Below, piece after piece: positions 8,550 to 16,832 of a stretch of DNA of 64,000 nt. A program made the position numbers and the translations under genes. Within the stretch, counting starts at the first letter, position 1. The number at the start of each line of letters is the position of its first letter. The stretch spans positions 62,001 through 126,000 of the forward strand of contig NZ_JALNPR010000003.1 of NCBI RefSeq assembly GCF_023541015.1, read 5' to 3'. A model generated the notes under the pieces. That model was given only the letters and a program-made list of their open reading frames with translations, ran no database searches and was not told the origin of the DNA. Source of the stretch: Marivivens donghaensis. GTDB taxonomy: Bacteria > Pseudomonadota > Alphaproteobacteria > Rhodobacterales > Rhodobacteraceae.

Positions 8550-8565
8550 TTAACGGCCCGTTAAC
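8550..8565. promoter_or_regulatory. Candidate CtrA-binding site (TTAA-N7-TTAAC)
   Basis: TTAA CGGCCCG TTAAC matches the consensus of the cell-cycle/motility regulator CtrA exactly, and the central 15 bases are also a perfect palindrome. It lies 161 bases upstream of the RTX start and about 108 bases upstream of the likely ilv -35 box. In Rhodobacterales, CtrA controls motility, gene transfer agents and several secreted proteins, so the RTX gene is the more likely target. This is a motif match only. Confidence 0.45.
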
Positions 8566-8672
8566 CAGTTAATCGCCCCAAGCGGTCCCTTATCGATTCG
8601 ACCCCACCCGCGACAAATTGAAAGAAAGTTGCGAAAAATGCCCGCCTCACGACATTTTCTCTATCAGACAGG

Positions 8673-8700
8673 TTGACCTCGCTTTTCCGGCGTGCATAAG
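8673..8700 (+). promoter_or_regulatory. Predicted sigma-70 promoter of the ilv leader and ilvBN
   Basis: A -35 box TTGACC at 8673-8678 and a -10-like CATAAG at 8695-8700 are separated by 16 bases. Transcription would start near 8707, about 24 bases before the leader peptide ATG. Confidence 0.55.
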
Positions 8701-8730
8701 GTTCGCGCACGCAATCGAAAGGCCCGAGGG

Positions 8731-8778
8731 ATGAAAAACCTTCTAGTAGTGGTGGGAAAATGGCGCATGGGCCGGTAA
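8731..8778 (+). CDS. ilvBN leader (attenuator) peptide, 15 residues
   Basis: A short open frame reading MKNLLVVVGKWRMGR then TAA. The five consecutive Leu-Leu-Val-Val-Val codons (8740-8754), including the uncommon CTA and GTA, are what is expected of a peptide whose translation senses branched-chain aminoacyl-tRNA supply. AAAGG lies 8 bases before the ATG. The sequence from 8762 onward can form either an antiterminator or the terminator at 8806-8832. Too short for ordinary gene finders, but the context with acetolactate synthase makes it convincing. Confidence 0.88.
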   Translation: MKNLLVVVGKWRMGR

Positions 8779-8832
8779 CGGTTTTACCATAACGGTTCCC
8801 CATGCGCCCCCGAAAATCTCGGGGGCTTTTTT
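8762..8832 (+). promoter_or_regulatory. Transcription attenuator of ilvBN: antiterminator and terminator
   Basis: Terminator: GCCCCCGA (8806-8813) pairs with TCGGGGGC (8819-8826) around a 5-base loop and is followed by six T (8827-8832). Antiterminator: GGCGCATGGG (8762-8771) pairs perfectly over 10 bases with CCCATGCGCC (8799-8808), which takes away the first three bases of the terminator stem. The first arm lies in the last codons of the leader peptide. A ribosome stalled at the Leu/Val codons leaves it free (read-through), while one that reaches the stop codon covers it (termination). TAACGGTT is repeated at 8776-8783 and 8790-8797 within the loop. Confidence 0.85.
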
Positions 8833-8884
8833 GTATGAAAACGACGTTAAAAGTAACGACGACGCAGGATAAGGAAGAACGAAG

Positions 8885-10627
<1,743 letters not shown>

Positions 10628-10639
10628 GGAGGACTAAAG

Positions 10640-11203
10640 ATGTCTGCACTACGGATCAAAAAAGGCTCCTCCTCTCACTCGGCTTATGACCTACGCTCGA
10701 CCTATGGCGACACCGTTGAACGCCATACCCTTGCGGTCACTGTGATGAACGAACCGGGCGTCCTCGCCCGTGTGATCGGCCTGTTTTCGGGTCGCGGCTA
10801 CAACATAGAAAGCCTCACCGTGGCCGAAGTCGACCACGAAGGTCACAAGTCGCGCATCACCATCGTCACCTCTGGCACCCCGCAGGTGATCGTTCAGATC
10901 AAAGCCCAACTGGGCCGCATCATTCCCGTGCTCGAGGTTCATGACCTCACCGCCGAGGGACCGAGCGTTGAGCGTGAACTGGGCCTCTTTAAGGTCGCTG
11001 GCAAAGGCGAGCAGCGTGTTGAGGCGCTCCGACTTGCCGATATCTTCCGCGCCAGCGTGGTCGACACAACCCTGCAGAGCTTTGTGTTCGAACTCACTGG
11101 CACGCCCGAGAAAATCGACGCCTTTGCTGACCTGATGCGTCCCTTGGGTCTGGTCGAGGTGGCCCGCACGGGCGTTGCGGCCCTCTCGCGCGGCGATCAC
11201 TAA
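10640..11203 (+). CDS. ilvN: Acetolactate synthase, small (regulatory) subunit
   Basis: A 187-residue regulatory subunit that activates the large subunit and confers feedback inhibition by valine. The N-terminal ACT domain begins at HTLAVTVMNEPGVLARVIGL and FSGRGYNIESLTV, the ligand-binding glycine region. The second half is the C-terminal small-subunit domain (AEGPSVERELGLFKV onward). AAGGAGG precedes the ATG by 8 bases. It is the last gene of the operon and is followed directly by a strong terminator. Also called ilvH in many annotations. Confidence 0.96.
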   Translation: MSALRIKKGSSSHSAYDLRSTYGDTVERHTLAVTVMNEPGVLARVIGLFSGRGYNIESLTVAEVDHEGHKSRITIVTSGTPQVIVQIKAQLGRIIPVLEVHDLTAEGPSVERELGLFKVAGKGEQRVEALRLADIFRASVVDTTLQSFVFELTGTPEKIDAFADLMRPLGLVEVARTGVAALSRGDH

Positions 11204-11210
11204 ATTCAGA

Positions 11211-11239
11211 AAGGGCGGGATCACATCCCGCCCTTTTTT
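11211..11239 (+). terminator. Intrinsic terminator of ilvBN
   Basis: A perfect 10-bp stem (AAGGGCGGGA with TCCCGCCCTT) and a 5-base loop, followed by a run of T residues to 11239. It begins 7 bases after the ilvN stop. Confidence 0.92.
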
Positions 11240-11325
11240 GACGCTGGGGGACGACGCGTCCTTTCTGCTTGAACCTACGGCAAAGCCCCTGCACTGTGCC
11301 CGCAATACGCGAACAAGAGGCAGTC

Positions 11326-12267
11326 ATGGCACCCCGTAAAATCATCATCGACACCGACCCCGGCCAAGACGACGCAGTCGCCATTCTTTTGGCCCTTGGC
11401 AGCCCTGATGACATCGACCTACTCGGAATAACCGCCGTTGCAGGCAATGTGCCCCTGCCCCTCACGCAAAAAAACGCGCGGATCGTCTGTGAACTCGCAG
11501 GTCGTCCCAACGTTAAGGTCTATGCAGGCTGCGATGCACCGATGAAACGCAAACTGGTCACTGCAGAACACGTGCACGGCAAAACGGGACTCGACGGTCC
11601 GCAATTGCCTGATCCGACTATGCCACTACAGGACCAGCACGCCGTTGATTTCATTATCGAAACCCTGCGCAATGAACCCGAGGGCACGGTCACACTCTGC
11701 CCTATCGGACCACTAACGAATATCGCGACCGCTTTTGAACGCGCCCCTGATATCATCCCGCGCGTGCAGGAAATCGTCCTCATGGGCGGTGCCTATTTTG
11801 AGGTCGGCAACATCACCCCCGCCGCAGAGTTCAACATCTACGTCGACCCCGAAGCCGCCCAGATCGTGTTTCAATCGGGCGTCCCCCTCGTCGTCATGCC
11901 TTTGGACGTGACGCATAAGGCGCTGACCACGAAATCCCGCATCGATGCCTTCCGCAATATGGGCACCCATGTTGGCACGATGGTTGCGGAATGGACCGAC
12001 TTCTTTGAACGCTTCGATATGGAGAAATACGGCTCCGAAGGTGCGCCCCTCCACGACCCCTGCACCATCGCCTATCTGATTGATCCGCATCTGTTTTCTG
12101 GCCGTTACATCAACGTAGAGATTGAAACACAGTCCGAATTGACACTCGGCATGACCGTGGCTGATTGGTGGCGCGTGACAGGACGCAAACCCAATGCGTT
12201 GTTCATCGGTGATCTTCACGCCGAAGGCTTCTACCGTCTGTTGACAGATCGGATTTCACGCCTATGA
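11326..12267 (+). CDS. Nucleoside hydrolase (inosine-uridine preferring family)
   Basis: A 313-residue enzyme of the IunH family, which cleaves the N-glycosidic bond of ribonucleosides for salvage. The calcium-binding signature IIIDTDPGQDDAVAILLAL is at residues 5-23, and the second family signature LCPIGPLTNIATAFERAP and EIVLMGGAYFEVGNITP follow. The start at 11326 follows AAGAGGCAGTC; an upstream ATG at 11269 is open but adds an unconserved 19 residues. It overlaps the next gene by four bases (ATGA), so the two are probably translationally coupled. Substrate preference (purine or pyrimidine) cannot be assigned. Confidence 0.92.
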   Translation: MAPRKIIIDTDPGQDDAVAILLALGSPDDIDLLGITAVAGNVPLPLTQKNARIVCELAGRPNVKVYAGCDAPMKRKLVTAEHVHGKTGLDGPQLPDPTMPLQDQHAVDFIIETLRNEPEGTVTLCPIGPLTNIATAFERAPDIIPRVQEIVLMGGAYFEVGNITPAAEFNIYVDPEAAQIVFQSGVPLVVMPLDVTHKALTTKSRIDAFRNMGTHVGTMVAEWTDFFERFDMEKYGSEGAPLHDPCTIAYLIDPHLFSGRYINVEIETQSELTLGMTVADWWRVTGRKPNALFIGDLHAEGFYRLLTDRISRL

Positions 12268-12713
12268 CCACCTCGATCACGCTCGCGGGTCCCGACGCGC
12301 TCGACCGTGTGCTTTCGCTCGTCGAACGCAACCATGCCGAAATCGGTATCCCATCCGATGACGAAGGCCGCCGCCGCGCCATCACCCCATTGCTGAACGG
12401 GTCGCCCCACGGTGCGATCTGGCTCATCGGACCGCAACGTGCGCCCTTAGGCTATGTGCTGGTCACGTTCGGTTGGTCGATTGCTCTAGGCGGGATGGAA
12501 GGTTGGGTCGATGAGACGTTTATTCGTCAGTCCGTGCGCCGCCGTGGCATCGGAACCGAGGTGCTCCATTCCGTCGCGGTGGCCTTGGGTCAAGGTGGCG
12601 TCAAAGCCCTGCATGCTCGTCTTCCTTCGCCAGATCCATCGCTGATCGCCTTTTGCGAACGGGTTGGTTTCCGCCAGCGCGACGGGCTGTTGGTGCTGAC
12701 CGATACGCTCTGA
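12264..12713 (+). CDS. GNAT family N-acetyltransferase
   Basis: A 149-residue single GNAT domain. The acetyl-CoA pyrophosphate-binding loop is seen as RQSVRRRGIGTEVLHSVA near residues 89-106, preceded by the GWVDETFI strand and followed by HARLP and the CERVGF motif of the last helix. The acceptor is unknown. The start overlaps the stop of the nucleoside hydrolase, which hints at a shared role in nucleoside or small-molecule metabolism, but this is only positional evidence. Confidence 0.85.
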   Translation: MTTSITLAGPDALDRVLSLVERNHAEIGIPSDDEGRRRAITPLLNGSPHGAIWLIGPQRAPLGYVLVTFGWSIALGGMEGWVDETFIRQSVRRRGIGTEVLHSVAVALGQGGVKALHARLPSPDPSLIAFCERVGFRQRDGLLVLTDTL

Positions 12714-12749
12714 TCTGGTTATCGCAGCCCCGCGCCCCATATAGATATC

Positions 12750-14120
12750 ATGCAACTTTTCGCCTTTGATAACAGCTACACACGGCTCCCCGCGCAGCTT
12801 TACACCCGCCAAACCGCGACACCCGTTCGTGCGCCTCAGTTCTTTGCCCTGAACGACGCGCTCGCCCGCGATCTTGGCGCCGACCCCAAAGCCCTCCGCG
12901 CCAACGTCGATGTCTTTGCGGGCAACACGGTGCCCGATGGTGCCGACCCGATCGCCCAAGCCTACGGCGGCCACCAATTCGGCCAATGGAACCCAGGGCT
13001 TGGTGACGGTCGCGCCCTCCTCTTGGGCGAGGTTATCTGCGACAAAGGTCGCTTTGACCTCCAACTCAAAGGATCAGGCCGCAGCCCCTATTCCCGCGCT
13101 GGCGATGGCCGCGCTGGCCTCGGCCCTGTGATCCGCGAATATCTTGTGTCAGAGGCAATGAACGCGCTTGGCGTGCCGACCACCCGCGCTCTGGCCGCTG
13201 TGACCACAGGCGAACAAATCCTCCGCGAAGGCCCCGTCCCCGGCGCGATCCTCACCCGCGTCGCCTCTAGCCATATCCGCGTTGGCACCTTCCAGCTCCA
13301 AGCCTTTCGCGGCGACGAACAGGCGTTACGCGCACTCTACGATCACACCCTTGCCCGCCATTTCCCCACCGCCGAAACCGTCGAGGATGTCGTCGCCCAA
13401 ATGATGGAGCGTCAGGCGGACCTCATCGCCCGCTGGGCGGCGCTCGGCTTTATCCATGGGGTGATGAATACCGACAATATGACCGTATCTGGCGAAACCA
13501 TCGACTACGGTCCTTGCACGTTTATGGACGCCTACCACCCCGCGACAGTGCTCTCGTCCATCGACCGCATGGGGCGCTATGCCTATGCCAACCAGCCGCA
13601 TATCGCGATCTGGAACATCGCCCAATTCGCATCGAGCCTCGTCCCCATGGCCCCCGATCAAGACGCCACTGTCGAGCGTTTGAACGCTATGATGGGCAAC
13701 TTCGCTGGCCTCTACCGCAGCGCATGGATTCGCCATTTCGCCCCGAAACTCGGCCTTACCGCATCGGATCAGGCAGAACCCCTCGCCCAACGGTTCCTCA
13801 AAATGATGGAGGATACGGGCGCGGACTTCACCCTCACTTTCGCCAACCTCGACGAGCCACTCGACCATAAGGACTATGCCGATTGGCGCACCGATTGGCG
13901 CGCAACAAAACCCGACCTCGCCCTCGCCGCGCAAACGAACCCGCAGGTCATCCCACGCCTCCACCGCATCGAAGAAGTCATTCGCGAAGCAACAGAGGGC
14001 AACCGCGCGCCCTTTGACGCGATGCTCGCTGCCGTCACCGCACCTTTCACTGAAAACCCCGATTTCGCTCGTGCCCCCGAACCGCATGAACGGGTCACGG
14101 CCACCTTCTGCGGCACCTAA
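12750..14120 (+). CDS. selO: SelO/YdiU protein AMPylator (pseudokinase fold)
   Basis: A 456-residue SelO-family protein. Family members transfer AMP from ATP to Ser, Thr or Tyr of target proteins and are linked to redox homeostasis. Conserved blocks are AQAYGGHQFGQWNPGLGDGRA, LQLKGSGRSPYSRAGDGRA with the ATP-binding lysine, and the catalytic-loop-like FIHGVMNTDNMTVSGETIDYGP with the metal-binding Asn/Asp residues. The C-terminus ends TFCGT: a single cysteine stands where some homologues carry selenocysteine. It is slightly shorter than the ~480-residue E. coli protein. A dispersed repeat follows 5 bases after the stop. Confidence 0.93.
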   Translation: MQLFAFDNSYTRLPAQLYTRQTATPVRAPQFFALNDALARDLGADPKALRANVDVFAGNTVPDGADPIAQAYGGHQFGQWNPGLGDGRALLLGEVICDKGRFDLQLKGSGRSPYSRAGDGRAGLGPVIREYLVSEAMNALGVPTTRALAAVTTGEQILREGPVPGAILTRVASSHIRVGTFQLQAFRGDEQALRALYDHTLARHFPTAETVEDVVAQMMERQADLIARWAALGFIHGVMNTDNMTVSGETIDYGPCTFMDAYHPATVLSSIDRMGRYAYANQPHIAIWNIAQFASSLVPMAPDQDATVERLNAMMGNFAGLYRSAWIRHFAPKLGLTASDQAEPLAQRFLKMMEDTGADFTLTFANLDEPLDHKDYADWRTDWRATKPDLALAAQTNPQVIPRLHRIEEVIREATEGNRAPFDAMLAAVTAPFTENPDFARAPEPHERVTATFCGT

Positions 14121-14124
14121 GGCT

Positions 14125-14168
14125 CCTTTGTGCCCCAAATATCCCGGGGGTTTGGGGGCAGCGCCCCC
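14125..14168 (+). repeat. Dispersed GC-rich intergenic repeat, copy 1
   Basis: CCTTTGTGC...AAATATCCCGGGGG, then GGGGGC AGC GCCCCC, a 6-bp stem. One of six related copies in the window. It lies between the convergent ends of selO and urtE and could end transcription from both sides. Confidence 0.85.
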
Positions 14169-14174
14169 AGCGCA

Positions 14175-14870
14175 TCAAATCGAGACCGCCGCCAGCAACT
14201 GCTTCCGCGCCAAACTCGCTTTCCCCTCGTTCAGCACGACATCGCCACGGTTGAGCGCATAGAATTCGTCCGCGAGGTTAAAGGCGAAGTCGAAATACTG
14301 TTCGACCAGAACCACTGCAATCTCGCCCTCATCGCGCAACTGTGCAATCACGCGGCCGATCTGCTGAATGATATTGGGCTGAATGCCTTCGGTTGGCTCG
14401 TCCAAGAGCAACACGCGAGGTCGTGTGATCAGTGCACGCGCGATTGCCAACTGCTGTTGCTGCCCGCCAGAGAGGTCGCCGCCTCGTCGATGCAGGAACT
14501 CTTTGAGGATCGGGAAAAGCTGAAAAATCTTATCGGGCACGCCGCGTTCAGACCGATCAAGGCAGGCAAACCCGCTTTCCAGATTTTCCTGCACGGTCAT
14601 CAGCGGGAAAACTTCGCGGCCCTGCGGGACATAGGCGATCCCTGCCCGTGCGGCACCAAATGCGGTCAGATGCGGCAGGTCTTTTCCGTCTAACCGAATA
14701 GTGCCTTTGTCATAGGGATGACGCCCAGCAATCGCCTTGAGGAGCGAGGTTTTTCCAACGCCATTGGTCCCCATGACCGCTGTCACCTGCCCCGGCTTTG
14801 CGGTCATGGTGATGCCGTTCAAAATCTGGCTCTGCCCGTATTTCAGTGTGAGATTTTCAATTTCGAGCAT
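14175..14870 (-). CDS. urtE: Urea ABC transporter, ATP-binding protein UrtE
   Basis: A 231-residue LivF-type ATPase. Walker A is VMGTNGVGKTSLLK (around residue 32-45), the signature is LSGGQQQQLAIARAL and Walker B RVLLLDEPTEGIQPN. It is assigned to urea rather than branched-chain amino acids because it ends a five-gene urtABCDE order whose first gene is a UrtA-type binding protein and whose UrtB has the long N-terminal extension. The ATG at 14870 starts one base before the urtD stop region; an earlier in-frame start at 14894 would overlap urtD. Confidence 0.93.
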   Translation of the reverse strand: MLEIENLTLKYGQSQILNGITMTAKPGQVTAVMGTNGVGKTSLLKAIAGRHPYDKGTIRLDGKDLPHLTAFGAARAGIAYVPQGREVFPLMTVQENLESGFACLDRSERGVPDKIFQLFPILKEFLHRRGGDLSGGQQQQLAIARALITRPRVLLLDEPTEGIQPNIIQQIGRVIAQLRDEGEIAVVLVEQYFDFAFNLADEFYALNRGDVVLNEGKASLARKQLLAAVSI

Positions 14871-14871
14871 C

Positions 14872-15615
14872 TTAGCGTCCCAGATAAACTTCAATCACGT
14901 CAGGGTTTTGGGTCACGTGATCGAGCGAGCCTTCGGCCAAAACCGATCCTTCGTGCAGCACGGTGACCTTGCAGTTCAGGCGGCGCACGAACTCCATATC
15001 ATGTTCGACAACCACAACGGCGCGGGTCTTCGCCGCCCGAACAAGGAGGTCGGTCGTTTGTTCCCGCTCCGCAGGCGTCATCCCTGCCGCGGGTTCATCG
15101 ACCAAGAGCAAACGTGGATCTTGGGCCAAGAGCATCCCGATTTCCAACCATTGCTTTTGACCGTGTGACAGCTCTCCTGCAACACGGGTTAGCTGATCAC
15201 TCAGCCCGATTTCTGCGGCGAGCGCTTCGATCCGCGCAGCCCCATTTGCCGTCTTGCGATAGAACAGCACATCAAACGGTCCGCGTTTGTTTTTCAGCGC
15301 CATCGCGAGGTTTTCGCGAACGGTCTGCGCTTCAAACACCGTCGGCTTTTGGAACTTACGACCGATGCCCGCGCGGGCGATCTGGCTTTCGCTCATGCCT
15401 AAGAGGCTGATGGATTTTTCGCCCCAGATGACCTTGCCCTCGTCGGGTTTGGTCTTGCCTGTGATGATGTCCATAAAGGTGGTTTTACCCGCCCCATTCG
15501 GCCCGATCACCGCCCGCAATTCAGGCTCTGCAATCGCGATGGAAAGGTTATTGATCGCGCGAAATCCGTCAAAGGTGACCGAAACGCCCGAAACTTCGAG
15601 GAGACGTTTGCTCAT
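14872..15615 (-). CDS. urtD: Urea ABC transporter, ATP-binding protein UrtD
   Basis: A 247-residue LivG-type ATPase. Walker A is VIGPNGAGKTTFMDIITGKT, the signature LSHGQKQWLEIGMLLAQ carries the SHGQ variant usual for UrtD, and Walker B is RLLLVDEPAAGMTP. The start at 15615 overlaps the urtC stop by four bases (ATGA), which supports this start over the in-frame ATG at 15642. It works as a heterodimer with UrtE. Confidence 0.94.
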   Translation of the reverse strand: MSKRLLEVSGVSVTFDGFRAINNLSIAIAEPELRAVIGPNGAGKTTFMDIITGKTKPDEGKVIWGEKSISLLGMSESQIARAGIGRKFQKPTVFEAQTVRENLAMALKNKRGPFDVLFYRKTANGAARIEALAAEIGLSDQLTRVAGELSHGQKQWLEIGMLLAQDPRLLLVDEPAAGMTPAEREQTTDLLVRAAKTRAVVVVEHDMEFVRRLNCKVTVLHEGSVLAEGSLDHVTQNPDVIEVYLGR

Positions 15616-16829
15616 TCCGGCTTTCCTTCTTCTGCGCGCCATGCCCCCTCGGATGGGCCATAGTCAGAGTTGCGTTTGACCGCGACGAAATCGAACAGAC
15701 CGCCGATACCTTGGGGGAAGAACAGCGTGACCACGACAAAGGACAGGCCCAGCAGGACGAGCCACCAGTCGGTCCAGACGATTTTGTAGAAACCGAGGTT
15801 GATCGCAGGTGCGCTGCCGCCAGTGAACCACGACGACAAGAGCGAGACGAGCGTTGCGCCGATCACAGCACCATAAAGCCGTCCGCGCCCACCAATCGCC
15901 ACCCAAACCGCGAGGTAGATGGACGCAATCGGTGCGATTTCTGCGGGGTTAATGATGCCTGCTTGCGGGTAATAGAGGGCGCCAGCAATGCCCGCGACCA
16001 TCGCCGTGATCGTAAAGACGAATAATTTATACGATTCAACGTGATACCCAAGAAACCTCACACGCGCTTCATCATCCCGAATGGCCCGAATGACGCTGCC
16101 CATTTTGCCTGATGTGACAAAGGCAAAGAGGAGATAACCGAGGCCAAGCGCGACCGCTGAAGCCCAAAAGAACCAGATCGACACGTCGTCTTGGGATGCG
16201 GAAACACCGGGAATGTTTTGCAGACCCGAGAGGCCGTTATTCCCGCGCAAACCGCTGTCGTTTTGGAACAGATAGAGCGACAGCGCGAGGGTCATCGCTT
16301 GGGTCAGGATGGAGAGATAGACGCCTGTAACGCGGCTGCGGAAGGCTAGCCAGCCAAAGACAAGTGCAAGCAATCCGGGAACGATCAGGATCGCCAAAAG
16401 CTGGAGCGGTAGCGAATGCGCAAAGCTCCAGATCAGAGGGAAATCGCTGCTGCCAACGACGCCGAAAATCTGAGTGCCGATGGCGTCAGAGACCTCTTGC
16501 GGCGTTGCAGGGAGCGGTTGGTTCGCCAGAGACCCCGCGACGATTTCTTCGGTGCGGGCATACATGAGCCACATGCCAATCGCGTATCCCCCGATACCAA
16601 AGAACGCAAAGTGACCGAGGCTGAGGATGCCGCAATAGCCCCAGACCACATCCATCGCGATGGCGATCAGACAGAGGCAGAGCGTTTTGCCCAGTGTTTT
16701 CACGAAGGATGTCGAGATCAGGCCATAGCCCGTTGCCTCTGCCATCACGGTCACCGCGAGGGTGAAAAGTGACAGGACCAAGAGGAACACAAGGACCGAA
16801 CGATTTGTTGCAAGGAATGATTTTGTCAT
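15612..16829 (-). CDS. urtC: Urea ABC transporter, permease UrtC
   Basis: A 405-residue LivM-type inner-membrane permease with about ten hydrophobic segments. The early GILSLGHFAFFGIGGYAIGM segment and FLGYHVESYKLFVFTITAMV region are family hallmarks. A longer loop near residues 95-125 is typical of UrtC compared with LivM. It follows urtB by three bases and overlaps urtD. Confidence 0.94.
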   Translation of the reverse strand: MTKSFLATNRSVLVFLLVLSLFTLAVTVMAEATGYGLISTSFVKTLGKTLCLCLIAIAMDVVWGYCGILSLGHFAFFGIGGYAIGMWLMYARTEEIVAGSLANQPLPATPQEVSDAIGTQIFGVVGSSDFPLIWSFAHSLPLQLLAILIVPGLLALVFGWLAFRSRVTGVYLSILTQAMTLALSLYLFQNDSGLRGNNGLSGLQNIPGVSASQDDVSIWFFWASAVALGLGYLLFAFVTSGKMGSVIRAIRDDEARVRFLGYHVESYKLFVFTITAMVAGIAGALYYPQAGIINPAEIAPIASIYLAVWVAIGGRGRLYGAVIGATLVSLLSSWFTGGSAPAINLGFYKIVWTDWWLVLLGLSFVVVTLFFPQGIGGLFDFVAVKRNSDYGPSEGAWRAEEGKPE

Positions 16830-16832
16830 GGC

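Larger units (their letters stand above)
8390..8730. other. Divergent intergenic region between the RTX and ilv genes
   Basis: About 340 bases with no gene that I can support. It must hold the minus-strand promoter of the RTX gene and the plus-strand promoter of ilvBN. I can point to a perfect TTAA-N7-TTAAC site at 8550-8565 and a good sigma-70-like promoter at 8673-8700. Confidence 0.6.
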
